From Virgibacillus_P tibetensis (GTDB lineage Bacteria > Bacillota > Bacilli > Bacillales > Amphibacillaceae), in contig NZ_JARZFX010000013.1 of the NCBI RefSeq assembly GCF_036026595.1, positions 14,882 through 78,881 on the forward strand: DNA of 64,000 nt, written 5' to 3'. Position 1 is the stretch's first letter. Every line of letters starts with the position of its first letter. The position numbers were made by a program, and so were the translations under genes. The notes beneath the pieces were generated by a model that had not been told where the DNA came from, did no database searches, and was given only the letters and a program-made list of their open reading frames with translations. Shown here piece after piece: positions 51,299 to 60,266 of the stretch.

Positions 51299-52183
51299 CT
51301 ATTTTCTCTTTTCAGATTTTTTCTTTGGCTTCTTTTTACTGTTCTTTTTCTGTTGCTTAGATTGCTGAACCTCAAAATACCTCGCCGTTGTCCCTGCCTT
51401 ACGACGATATATCATAAATATTGCTCCACCTACTATCAGCAGAATAGAAATTAGTTGAGCAGTTCGAAGTTCACCTACAACATACAGGCTATCTGTACGC
51501 ATCGCTTCAATAAAGAAGCGTCCGATTGAATAGGTTATCGCATAACTCAAGAAAATTTCGCCCCTTAATGGGTTATATTTTCGTAAAATAAGCAGCAGCA
51601 CAAACACAAGAATATTCCAAAGTGATTCATATAGAAATGTTGGGTGATACATAATGCCGTCAATAACCATCTGGTTCATTATAAAATCAGGCAAATACTG
51701 CAAAAAGTTATTATAGGCAGCCTCAGATATTGGTCCTCCATGTGCTTCCTGGTTTATAAAATTTCCCCAGCGACCAATCGCTTGTCCGAGTATAAGACTC
51801 GGTGCCACAATGTCAGCCAGTAACCAAAAGGAGATGTTTTTCACTCGGGAATAGACAAGGGCAGTCAGCACACCACCAATTACTGCACCGTGTATAGCAA
51901 TACCGCCTTCCCAAATGGCAAAAATATCTGTCCATGGGCCATTGGCATATCTATCCCATTCAAAAACAACATAATATATACGAGCAGAAATAATTGCAAC
52001 TGGTATGGCAAACACAATAAAGTCGATCATGAGGTCCTTTTTCATTCCTAAACGCTCAGTTTCTTTTGTAGCTAGGTACAACCCTAAAAAAGCACCGGTT
52101 GCTATTATAACGCCATACCAGTAAATTGTTAAAGGGCCTAGGTCAATAAATACTCTATCTATTGCAGGTGCGGTAAAAATCAC
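51299..52183 (-). CDS. lgt: Prolipoprotein diacylglyceryl transferase
   Basis: Lgt transfers diacylglycerol from phosphatidylglycerol to the lipobox Cys of prelipoproteins, such as the three lipoproteins in this window. It shows the Lgt signature GQAIGRWGNFINQEAHGGP near residue 135 and about seven membrane spans. A lysine-rich cytoplasmic tail (KKNSKKKPKKKSEKRK) extends the usual length to 294 aa. The start is GTG with GGGGAG upstream. It is 12 bp after hprK. Confidence 0.95.
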   Translation of the reverse strand: MIFTAPAIDRVFIDLGPLTIYWYGVIIATGAFLGLYLATKETERLGMKKDLMIDFIVFAIPVAIISARIYYVVFEWDRYANGPWTDIFAIWEGGIAIHGAVIGGVLTALVYSRVKNISFWLLADIVAPSLILGQAIGRWGNFINQEAHGGPISEAAYNNFLQYLPDFIMNQMVIDGIMYHPTFLYESLWNILVFVLLLILRKYNPLRGEIFLSYAITYSIGRFFIEAMRTDSLYVVGELRTAQLISILLIVGGAIFMIYRRKAGTTARYFEVQQSKQQKKNSKKKPKKKSEKRK

Positions 52184-52195
52184 TAAAAATCTCCC

Positions 52196-53131
52196 CTATT
52201 CCTTGTCGTCTTTCTCTTGTTCAATCATTGTTGTTAACCGGTCTGAAAATTCCTCAGCTGCATTTACACCCATCCGTTTCAAACGAAAGTTCATTGCAGC
52301 TACTTCGATAATAACAGCAAGGTTCCTACCTGGACGTACCGGAATAGTTGCTTTTGGTATAGCTACATCCATAATTTTCAATGTTTCCTCATCCAAACCA
52401 AGACGATCATACTGCTTCTTTTGATCCCATGTTTCCAGGTTCATGATCATTGCAATTTTTTTATAACTTCGAACAGCTCCTGCTCCAAAGAGCGTCATTA
52501 CATTAATAATCCCTAATCCGCGAATTTCCAGCAGGTGTTCTATCAGTGGCGGAGAGTTTCCGATAAGTGTATCATAATCCTCTTGACGAATTTCTACACT
52601 ATCATCCGCTACAAGCCGGTGACCACGCTTCACCAATTCAAGTGCTGTTTCACTTTTACCTACACCGCTTTGCCCTGTTATCAGGACACCAACTCCATAA
52701 ATGTCAACTAGTACACCATGAATTGCAGTAAATGGTGCGAATTTAGCTTCCAGGTAATTTGTTAATCTACTGATCACCCTTGTCGTTTTTCGAGGAGATT
52801 GAAGAATAGGGACTCCTGAGTTATTTGCAGCTTCAATCATTTCTTCAGGTATATCCATACCCCGTGTTACTACAATTCCAGGCGTTATATCTGTACATAA
52901 ACGCTCGGCGCGATCTTTTTTTGCAGCATCCGGGAGATCTAAATAATACGCCATTTCTGTTTTACCGATTAATTGCAGCCTTTCTCTCGGATAATATTTA
53001 AAATAACCTGTCATTTCAATACCAGGTCGAGAGATATCACTCGTAATAATTTCTCTATGTACACCATCTCTTCCTGCAACCAGGGTGAGGTTAAAGTTTT
53101 CAAGTAAATCTTCTGTTCGAACTGTTTGCAT
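52196..53131 (-). CDS. hprK: HPr kinase/phosphorylase
   Basis: HprK phosphorylates HPr and Crh on Ser46 in response to fructose-1,6-bisphosphate and reverses the reaction with phosphate. It shows the P-loop GQSGVGKSE near residue 154, the HPrK/P signature region with EIRGLGIINV near residue 200, and VRPGRNLAVIIEVAA. The length of 311 aa is normal. It heads the lgt-yvoD-ppaX-yvoF operon and links to crh and ptsI in this window. Confidence 0.97.
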   Translation of the reverse strand: MQTVRTEDLLENFNLTLVAGRDGVHREIITSDISRPGIEMTGYFKYYPRERLQLIGKTEMAYYLDLPDAAKKDRAERLCTDITPGIVVTRGMDIPEEMIEAANNSGVPILQSPRKTTRVISRLTNYLEAKFAPFTAIHGVLVDIYGVGVLITGQSGVGKSETALELVKRGHRLVADDSVEIRQEDYDTLIGNSPPLIEHLLEIRGLGIINVMTLFGAGAVRSYKKIAMIMNLETWDQKKQYDRLGLDEETLKIMDVAIPKATIPVRPGRNLAVIIEVAAMNFRLKRMGVNAAEEFSDRLTTMIEQEKDDKE

Positions 53132-53186
53132 GTAAGAATCCCTCCGATAAACAACATTAACTGAATTTATTGTAGCATATACACAT

Positions 53187-53213
53187 AAAAAAACGTAGGC
53201 TATACGCCTACGT
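53187..53213 (-). terminator. Intrinsic terminator between yvlD and hprK
   Basis: ACGTAGGC and GCCTACGT form an 8-bp stem, followed by seven T residues on the minus strand, 7 bp past the yvlD stop. Confidence 0.85.
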
Positions 53214-53219
53214 TACTTC

Positions 53220-53576
53220 TTATCTGACTGAATCTTTAATCAAGCTAGTTAAAAGTAAATTTATTAACGAAATCACAATTGCTGCTACAATAGCAATCCC
53301 AAACCCATCGATCACAAATGATGCACCTATTAATGTTTGTGTAATCATAAGCGTTATAGCATTAATTACAAATAAAAATAAACCAAGTGTTACAACTGTG
53401 ATCGGCAATGTCAAAACTACTAAGATTGGCTTTATGATTATATTTAATATTGTCAGAATGAAACTGGCTAAAAGTGCAGTGCCAAATCCCTCAAGTACAA
53501 AAGAATCAAATAGTTGTGCTACTACGATAAGTGCAACAGCGTTTAGAATAATAGAGATGAGCCAACGAATTAGCAT
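53220..53576 (-). CDS. yvlD: Phage holin family 4 (YvlD-like) membrane protein
   Basis: This is a small integral membrane protein of 118 aa with about four hydrophobic segments and the NIIIKPILVVLTLPITVVTLG motif typical of the YvlD family. Despite the family name it is a chromosomal envelope protein; the function is unknown and is linked to envelope stress in Bacillus. Its start overlaps the stop of the PspC-domain gene. Confidence 0.88.
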   Translation of the reverse strand: MLIRWLISIILNAVALIVVAQLFDSFVLEGFGTALLASFILTILNIIIKPILVVLTLPITVVTLGLFLFVINAITLMITQTLIGASFVIDGFGIAIVAAIVISLINLLLTSLIKDSVR

Positions 53577-53770
53577 TATCTCATCTCCCTTTCATTTGGT
53601 ATGATGAAGATTGCTAGTAAATAAGCAAAAGCCAGTGTAAAAGCACTAATAAACAGGCCAACTATAAATGCTAACCTTATAATAGTTGAATCGACATTAA
53701 AATAATGACCTAAACCTCCACATATTCCAGCGACCATTCGGTCAGAATTTGATCGGTATAGTCGTTTCAT
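53576..53770 (-). CDS. yvlC: PspC domain protein (YvlC-like)
   Basis: This is a 64-aa membrane protein that is essentially one PspC domain: KRLYRSNSDRMVAGICGGLGHYF, then FNVDSTIIRLAF and a membrane span (about residues 33-56). PspC-type proteins take part in phage-shock or envelope-stress responses. It is co-transcribed with yvlD and has the site AGGAGGCAATC before its ATG. Confidence 0.9.
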   Translation of the reverse strand: MKRLYRSNSDRMVAGICGGLGHYFNVDSTIIRLAFIVGLFISAFTLAFAYLLAIFIIPNEREMR

Positions 53771-53856
53771 AAGATTGCCTCCTCACTTCTTAATTTCCTT
53801 TTGAAGTAATACATAAACATCTTCTACTATATACGTATCCCACCGTAAAAGGGTTC

Positions 53857-53893
53857 AAAAAATCCCTTACCTATTTTACACAGTAGCAAGGGA
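53857..53893 (-). terminator. Intrinsic terminator of the yojF-bshB2 operon
   Basis: TCCCTTGC and GTAAGGGA pair with one wobble, followed by six T residues on the minus strand, 39 bp past the bshB2 stop. Confidence 0.7.
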
Positions 53894-53931
53894 CTAATCT
53901 TTAATATTGGCTGTATTCTAAAAGATTTTAT

Positions 53932-54603
53932 TTACTCTTTATATTTCCAAAGATAGAAACTTTCTATTCCCAGTCTCCGTTTCGCTTCCTCTTTTATATC
54001 AGTATCTGCCTTGCTCGCTTTTTTGAATTGGGCAAAAAGGCCGCCTGCTTGAGAGTCATGGCATAAAATTGCTTCCATCTTTTTATCAAAATACTGCGCT
54101 ATATCGTTAGTAATATCCGGTTTTCCAAGATCTTCATAGTGAGTGCTTGTAATTGCTTGTGCCCACAATACCGGACGGTCTTTGGCTTTCATTAAACGAA
54201 CTGCCTCAATGGCCGCTGCTCCCAATGCGTTATGATCTGGGTGTACAGCATGATCGGGATAATGTGTAATAACAAGACTTGGATCTATTTCTTCTATAAT
54301 TTCCTTCAAGTGTTCTGCAACTTCCTGACGATCCTCATATTCCAATGTTTTGTCACGGTATCCAAGCATTCGCAGGTTCATATCAAGGACCTTGCAAGCT
54401 TGCACCAATTCTTCTTTTCTAATTTCCGGTAATGTTTCCCGGTTAGCAAAAGTAGGTGATCCCATATTCCGGCCCATTTCCCCTAAAGTTCCACATAAAT
54501 AAGTAACTGGTACACCTTGCTCTCGAAATTGCGTAATTGTTCCCGCTGCACCAAATGATTCATCATCTGGATGTGGATAGATAACTACAACGTGTTTTTC
54601 CAT
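53932..54603 (-). CDS. bshB2: Bacillithiol biosynthesis deacetylase BshB2
   Basis: This LmbE-type zinc enzyme deacetylates GlcNAc-malate in bacillithiol synthesis and may also cleave bacillithiol S-conjugates. The zinc motif PHPDDE lies near residue 9 and HPDHNALG near residue 112. The length is 223 aa from the ATG at 54603, which has AGGTGATAAAT upstream; the longer frame would overlap yojF by 23 bp. It follows yojF, as in B. subtilis (yojF-yojG). Confidence 0.92.
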   Translation of the reverse strand: MEKHVVVIYPHPDDESFGAAGTITQFREQGVPVTYLCGTLGEMGRNMGSPTFANRETLPEIRKEELVQACKVLDMNLRMLGYRDKTLEYEDRQEVAEHLKEIIEEIDPSLVITHYPDHAVHPDHNALGAAAIEAVRLMKAKDRPVLWAQAITSTHYEDLGKPDITNDIAQYFDKKMEAILCHDSQAGGLFAQFKKASKADTDIKEEAKRRLGIESFYLWKYKE

Positions 54604-54631
54604 ATTTATCACCTGTCTCTCATTAATCGGT

Positions 54632-54985
54632 TTAATAGTTAAATGGTGTTTCACTTATTTGCAGGGATACCATAAGTCTTCCTTCACGATCGTGTCCTGC
54701 AAGTAATAATTTTGAGTCCTCATGAATGACCCAGTCTGTCAGTCCTTCAGCGTAAATCCAACCCATTTCCATCTTAAGTCCCGCACGATAAATTTTACCA
54801 TTACCTACTATTTTGGCTTGGTTAAAAGTAACTTTGGCGTTTCGCACATAGGCACCAACATTGTATGCCTTATCATCAAAGTGGCTTGCGTAGGCTCCAT
54901 TTGTAGTTTCAACATGTAAATATACGTCCTTATCCGTAAAACCATCTAGCATTTCTTGCACTTTCTTAATTTCAATAGGTTTCAT
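54632..54985 (-). CDS. yojF: YojF family protein (DUF1806)
   Basis: This is a small cytoplasmic protein of 117 aa with the conserved VYLHVETTNGAYASHFD near residues 20-37 and the mid segment VRNAKVTFNQAKI. Its function is unknown; the constant neighbour is bshB2, so it probably assists bacillithiol metabolism. The 185 bp between it and uvrA hold nothing convincing. Confidence 0.88.
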   Translation of the reverse strand: MKPIEIKKVQEMLDGFTDKDVYLHVETTNGAYASHFDDKAYNVGAYVRNAKVTFNQAKIVGNGKIYRAGLKMEMGWIYAEGLTDWVIHEDSKLLLAGHDREGRLMVSLQISETPFNY

Positions 54986-55170
54986 CTATTGTTCCTCCCA
55001 ACACACTTCTTCTTTTAGCTTATCTAAATGAAACGGGCACGTCAAAAAATTGGAATCACCAATTTAGAGTTCAATTGTTTTGCACCCTATTCGTCATTAA
55101 AATTTTTACTATCGGAATATAAAGGCAAAAAGGTAACAAACCTCTCTGAACTGGCCCGCTACCTCCATCC

Positions 55171-58047
55171 TTATTTTGATACTACTATTTCTTTCTCAGC
55201 AATCGATGCTTCCATTCGTTTCCTGTCACGTTCCAATATAGGTTTCAAATAATGGCCTGTATAAGACGCCTCTACGTTGGCAATCTTTTCAGGAGTTCCA
55301 GTGGCTATGATCTCTCCACCGCGATCGCCACCCTCAGGTCCCAAATCTATAATATGATCAGCTGATTTAATAACATCTAAATTGTGCTCAATAATTAACA
55401 CGGAGTCGCCATTATCGACCAAACGCTGCAGGACTAACAATAGTCGTTTGATATCATCGACATGTAAACCCGTTGTTGGCTCATCCAATATATAAAATGA
55501 TTTACCGTTTGAGCGTTTATGGAGTTCACTGGCCAGTTTCACACGTTGTGCTTCCCCCCCGGACAAGGTAGTTGCCGGTTGACCTAGCTTAATATAACCA
55601 AGTCCAACATCATAAATGGTTTGCAGCTTCCGTTTTATTTTAGGAACGTTCGCGAAGAAATCCAAAGCCTCTTCTATTGTAAGTCCCAACACTTCCGAGA
55701 TATTTTTACCTTTGTACTTCACTTCCAATGTTTCCCGGTTATAGCGTTTTCCATGACATACTTCACATGGTACGTATACATCTGGTAAGAAGTGCATTTC
55801 AATTTTAATAATGCCGTCACCGCGGCATGCTTCACATCGTCCGCCTTTTACATTAAAACTGAAGCGGCCTTTTTTGTAGCCACGAACTTTTGACTCATTC
55901 ATTTGGGAAAAAACATCACGAACATCATCAAAAACACCAGTGTAAGTTGCAGGGTTTGATCTAGGTGTACGACCAATTGGTGATTGATCAATATCGATGA
56001 CTTTTTCAATATATTCTATTCCTTTAACCTTTTTATGCTTTCCAGGTTTATATTTACCCCGATATAGCTCCTTTGCTAATGACTGATATAAAATATCATT
56101 AACTAATGTACTTTTTCCTGAACCGGAAACACCTGTAACTACTGTCATTACGCCAATTGGAAATTTAACAGAAACATTCTTCAGATTATTTTCTTCGGCA
56201 CCGACAACTTCAATTTTACGTTTATCTGCTTTTCTCCGTTTAACAGGTAATGGAATGTATTTCGCCCCGGATAAATAATTACCTGTGAGAGATTTTTTAT
56301 TTTTCATCACCTTATCTGGTGTGCCGCTTGCAACAATTTCTCCACCATGTTCACCGGCTCCAGGACCAATATCAATCAGCCAATCAGCAGCAAGCATCGT
56401 ATCCTCATCGTGCTCTACTACAATTAATGTATTATCAAGGTTTCTCATACGCTTCAGTGTAGCAATTAGCCGATCATTATCTCGTTGATGAAGACCTATA
56501 GATGGTTCATCCAATACGTATAATACACCGGTTAATGCGGAGCCGATCTGCGTTGCTAGACGTATTCGTTGTGCCTCTCCACCCGACAAGGTACCTGCCG
56601 CGCGCGAGAGTGTTAAATAATCGAGCCCTACATTATTGAGGAATTCAAGTCGATTACAAATCTCTTTTAAAATCATTCGAGCTATTTGTTCTTCTTTTTC
56701 TGTTAAATCAAGATGCTCAAAAAAATGGTTTGCCTCAACGATTGAGTAGTTTGTTACTTGACTTATATGCTGGCCATTAACCTTTACAGCCAATGCTTCC
56801 TTCTTTAAGCGATAACCTTTACATGTTGGACAATGCTTCTGTCCCATATATTTCTCCAGCAGTTCACGTGTATAGTCTGAAGATGTTTCCTGGTAGCGAC
56901 GAGCAATATTAGATATTACTCCTTCGAAAACAACATGGTTATCCCGCACACTACCAAAATCATTTACGTAGTGAAAGTGAATCTTTTCCCTTCCACTTCC
57001 ATATAAAATTTTGTCCATTTTATCTTTCGGGATATCCTTAACAGGGATAGTCATATCAATATCATAATGTTTACATACACTTTTCAGAAGCTGTGGGTAA
57101 TATTGAGAACTTATTGGTTCCCATGCAGCAATCGCATGTTTCTTTAGCGACCTTTCCCAATCTGGTATTACTAAATCAAGATCTACTTCCAAGTTCGTCC
57201 CTAACCCATCACATGTTTGGCAGGCACCAAAAGGACTATTAAAAGAAAACAAACGTGGTTCCATTTCTCCAATAGAAAAACCACAAATGGGACAAGCATG
57301 GTTTTCACTGAACATTAATTCTTCTTCACCTATAATATCAACGATGATTTTACCTTCACCTAAACTTAATGCAGTCTCTATAGAGTCACCTAAACGGCTC
57401 TCAATTCCTTCTTTTACAACAATCCGATCAACAACAACTTCGATCGAATGTTTTTTATTTTTATCAAGCTGAATATCATCGGTCACTTCGCGCATTTCTT
57501 TATCTACACGAATCCGTATGTACCCTTCTTGTTTCAGTTTTTCAAACGTCTTTACGTGTTCTCCTTTTCGCCCTGAAACAACAGGTGCCAAGATCTGTAG
57601 TCTGGTGCGTTCAGGGTACGTTAAAATTCGATCCACCATTTGCTGAACGGTTTGTGAGCTAATTTCTATTTCATGCTTCGGACATATCGGGCGACCTATA
57701 CGAGCATAGAGTAAACGAAGGTAATCATAAATTTCTGTTACCGTCCCTACAGTCGACCTGGGGTTTTTACTGGTAGTTTTCTGATCAATTGAAATGGCTG
57801 GTGAAAGCCCGTCAATTGCATCTACATCCGGCTTATCCATCTGCCCTAAAAACTGGCGTGCATATGCGGAAAGTGATTCCACGTAACGGCGTTGTCCTTC
57901 TGCATAAATGGTATCGAAGGCCAGAGAGGATTTACCCGAACCTGACAAACCTGTTACTACTACTAATTTATTTTTAGGTATTGTTACATCGATATTTTTA
58001 AGATTATGTGCTCTAGCACCTTGTATATTAATTGATTTACTAGGCAT
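55171..58047 (-). CDS. uvrA: Excinuclease ABC subunit A
   Basis: This is the damage-recognition ATPase of nucleotide excision repair. It has two ABC modules, with Walker A GLSGSGKSS near residue 34 and GVSGSGKST near residue 640, signatures TLSGGEAQRI and TLSGGEAQRV, and zinc fingers with CPICGFSIG and CEACRGDG. The length of 958 aa is standard. It is 7 bp after uvrB, in the SOS-controlled uvrBA operon. Confidence 0.98.
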   Translation of the reverse strand: MPSKSINIQGARAHNLKNIDVTIPKNKLVVVTGLSGSGKSSLAFDTIYAEGQRRYVESLSAYARQFLGQMDKPDVDAIDGLSPAISIDQKTTSKNPRSTVGTVTEIYDYLRLLYARIGRPICPKHEIEISSQTVQQMVDRILTYPERTRLQILAPVVSGRKGEHVKTFEKLKQEGYIRIRVDKEMREVTDDIQLDKNKKHSIEVVVDRIVVKEGIESRLGDSIETALSLGEGKIIVDIIGEEELMFSENHACPICGFSIGEMEPRLFSFNSPFGACQTCDGLGTNLEVDLDLVIPDWERSLKKHAIAAWEPISSQYYPQLLKSVCKHYDIDMTIPVKDIPKDKMDKILYGSGREKIHFHYVNDFGSVRDNHVVFEGVISNIARRYQETSSDYTRELLEKYMGQKHCPTCKGYRLKKEALAVKVNGQHISQVTNYSIVEANHFFEHLDLTEKEEQIARMILKEICNRLEFLNNVGLDYLTLSRAAGTLSGGEAQRIRLATQIGSALTGVLYVLDEPSIGLHQRDNDRLIATLKRMRNLDNTLIVVEHDEDTMLAADWLIDIGPGAGEHGGEIVASGTPDKVMKNKKSLTGNYLSGAKYIPLPVKRRKADKRKIEVVGAEENNLKNVSVKFPIGVMTVVTGVSGSGKSTLVNDILYQSLAKELYRGKYKPGKHKKVKGIEYIEKVIDIDQSPIGRTPRSNPATYTGVFDDVRDVFSQMNESKVRGYKKGRFSFNVKGGRCEACRGDGIIKIEMHFLPDVYVPCEVCHGKRYNRETLEVKYKGKNISEVLGLTIEEALDFFANVPKIKRKLQTIYDVGLGYIKLGQPATTLSGGEAQRVKLASELHKRSNGKSFYILDEPTTGLHVDDIKRLLLVLQRLVDNGDSVLIIEHNLDVIKSADHIIDLGPEGGDRGGEIIATGTPEKIANVEASYTGHYLKPILERDRKRMEASIAEKEIVVSK

Positions 58048-58054
58048 GAATTAG

Positions 58055-60037
58055 TCACCTTCCCGCTTTAAGTTCAAATAGAACATCTCGAAGCTCCGCT
58101 GCTTTCTCAAAATCAAGCGATCTGGCAGCTTCCTTCATTTCTTTTTCCATTTGTTCGATAACCTTTGTTTTCTCTTTTCCGGTCAGCTTTGTTAAACTCT
58201 GTGTTTTTCCATCGTATTCTTCCTGGTCCTCTGCTGCAACGGTTGCTCGAATAACATCCCGAACTTCTTTTTTTATTGTAGTAGGCGTAATATTATGTTT
58301 CTCGTTATATGCCACTTGTTTTTCACGACGTCGAGTTGTTTCATCAATCGCCAGCTGCATAGAGTTTGTAATACGGTCGGCATACATAATCACCTGGCCG
58401 TTTTCATTTCGAGCAGCTCTTCCCATCGTTTGTATTAGTGAACGTTCAGAGCGCAGAAAGCCTTCTTTATCGGCATCAAGAATAGCAACCAATGAAACTT
58501 CCGGAATATCCAGACCTTCTCGTAATAGGTTTATTCCAATGAGAACGTCATACTTTCCTACACGGAGATCACGGATCACTTCGATCCTCTCTAATGTTTT
58601 AATTTCGGAATGCAGGTAAGCAACCTTCATTCCCAGCTCCTTTAAATAATCAGTTAAATCCTCTGACATTTTTTTCGTTAAAGTGGTAACAAGAACACGC
58701 TCATTCTTGTCTGTCCGCTTATTAATCTCTCCGATTAAATCGTCAATCTGACCATCAATTGGACGCACATCTATTTCTGGGTCCAGTAGCCCTGTTGGTC
58801 TAATAATCTGTTCTGTCATTTTTGGAGAGTGCTCCAGCTCATAAGGGCCCGGTGTTGCTGAAACGTACACAAGCTGATTTGTCTTCTCCTCAAACTCCGA
58901 GAATTTTAACGGTCGGTTGTCCAGTGCTGAAGGTAATCTGAACCCGTGTTCAACCAATACTTGCTTTCTGGCCTGGTCCCCATTATACATTCCCCTGACC
59001 TGGGGCAGTGTCGCATGCGACTCATCTACAACAACTAAGAAGTCGTCTGGAAAATAGTCAAATAATGTATACGGTGTTGCCCCTTCTTCCCTTAAGGTTA
59101 AATGTCTCGAATAGTTTTCAATTCCTGAACAAAATCCCATTTCCTCCATCATTTCTATATCATAATTCGTTCGCTGTTCAATGCGTTGCGCTTCTAAAAG
59201 TTTGTTTTCTGCACGAAGCTCTTTCAAACGTTCTTCCAGTTCTTTTTCAATATTTCGAATGGCCTTTTTAAGTTTTTCTTCCCGTGTGACATAGTGGGAA
59301 GCTGGGTAGATAGCTGCATGTTCCCTGTCTCCAATAATTTCACCAGTTAATACATCCACTTCTCTAATCCGGTCAATTTCATCACCAAAGAATTCAAATC
59401 GCAAACAATATTCTTCTCTTGAAGCAGGAATAACTTCTACTGAATCTCCCCGGACGCGAAACGTACCGCGTTGAAAGTTGATATCATTCCGTGCATATTG
59501 AATACTGACAAGATCACGTAATAACTGGTCTCGATCTTTTTCCATTCCCATACGAAGAGAAAGCACCTGGCTCTGGTACTCCTCTGGATTACCCAGGCCA
59601 TATATGCAGGATACACTGGCAACGATCAATACATCATTTCTCTCAAATAAAGAAGATGTTGCCGAGTGACGTAATTTATCTATCTCTTCATTGACGCTGG
59701 AGTCTTTCTCAATAAACGTATCTGTGGATGGTACATAAGCCTCTGGTTGGTAGTAATCATAGAAGCTGACAAAATACTCAACAGCATTGTTAGGAAAAAA
59801 CTCCTTAAACTCACTATATAATTGACCTGCCAATGTTTTATTATGCGCGATGACTAATGTAGGCCGATTAATTTCTTTTACTACATTAGACATGGTGAAT
59901 GTTTTTCCTGTTCCCGTTGCGCCAAGTAAAGTCTGATGGCGCTGACCGGCTTGTATTTTTTCTATTATCTCTTTAATAGCTTTTGGTTGATCGCCAGCCG
60001 GCTGGTATTGCGATACAAGTTCGAATGTATTTTCCAC
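58055..60037 (-). CDS. uvrB: Excinuclease ABC subunit B
   Basis: UvrB is the helicase-like subunit that verifies damage and recruits UvrC. It shows Walker A GATGTGKTF near residue 40, the damage-probing beta-hairpin region YYQPEAYVPSTDTFIEKD near residue 95, DESH, and a C-terminal UvrC-binding coiled coil ending DFEKAAELRDVLFEL. The length of 660 aa is normal. A LexA-like box overlaps its promoter. Confidence 0.98.
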   Translation of the reverse strand: MENTFELVSQYQPAGDQPKAIKEIIEKIQAGQRHQTLLGATGTGKTFTMSNVVKEINRPTLVIAHNKTLAGQLYSEFKEFFPNNAVEYFVSFYDYYQPEAYVPSTDTFIEKDSSVNEEIDKLRHSATSSLFERNDVLIVASVSCIYGLGNPEEYQSQVLSLRMGMEKDRDQLLRDLVSIQYARNDINFQRGTFRVRGDSVEVIPASREEYCLRFEFFGDEIDRIREVDVLTGEIIGDREHAAIYPASHYVTREEKLKKAIRNIEKELEERLKELRAENKLLEAQRIEQRTNYDIEMMEEMGFCSGIENYSRHLTLREEGATPYTLFDYFPDDFLVVVDESHATLPQVRGMYNGDQARKQVLVEHGFRLPSALDNRPLKFSEFEEKTNQLVYVSATPGPYELEHSPKMTEQIIRPTGLLDPEIDVRPIDGQIDDLIGEINKRTDKNERVLVTTLTKKMSEDLTDYLKELGMKVAYLHSEIKTLERIEVIRDLRVGKYDVLIGINLLREGLDIPEVSLVAILDADKEGFLRSERSLIQTMGRAARNENGQVIMYADRITNSMQLAIDETTRRREKQVAYNEKHNITPTTIKKEVRDVIRATVAAEDQEEYDGKTQSLTKLTGKEKTKVIEQMEKEMKEAARSLDFEKAAELRDVLFELKAGR

Positions 60038-60084
60038 TAAGCATCACTCCGATTTTTATCTGTCTTACTATTTTACCATATATA

Positions 60085-60120
60085 ATAATATAGTTTAACA
60101 TAAACACGAACAAATATTCG
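60085..60120 (-). promoter_or_regulatory. uvrB promoter with LexA (SOS) box
   Basis: On the minus strand CGAATATTTGTTCG (60107-60120) matches the Bacillus SOS box (GAAC-N4-GTTC) with one mismatch. The -35 TTGTTC (60108-60113) lies inside it, with TATTAT (60085-60090) 17 bp further on. Confidence 0.75.
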
Positions 60121-60235
60121 ATCATTTTGTTTCACTAGTCTATTATCTATACTACCCGTTTCCTGTAATATGGAATCATACGTAGTTGCAACGAGAGAAT
60201 CAGAAGAACCGACCGAAAGTGTTTTCATAATAACT

Positions 60236-60266
60236 AAAAAAACATCAGCAATTGATATGCTAATGT
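60236..60266 (-). terminator. Intrinsic terminator of the ykoN-like gene
   Basis: ACATTAGCA and TGCTGATGT pair with one wobble, followed by T-rich sequence on the minus strand, inside the short ykoN-uvrB gap. Confidence 0.75.

Noticed and set aside
53220..53576. Holin-annotated gene considered as a prophage sign
   Set aside because: The YvlD family is a normal chromosomal envelope protein next to a PspC gene; no other phage genes are present.
55028..55252. 74-aa plus-strand frame between yojF and uvrA
   Set aside because: Its last third overlaps uvrA antisense, there is no ribosome-binding site before the ATG, and I recognise no family. The stretch is treated as noncoding.
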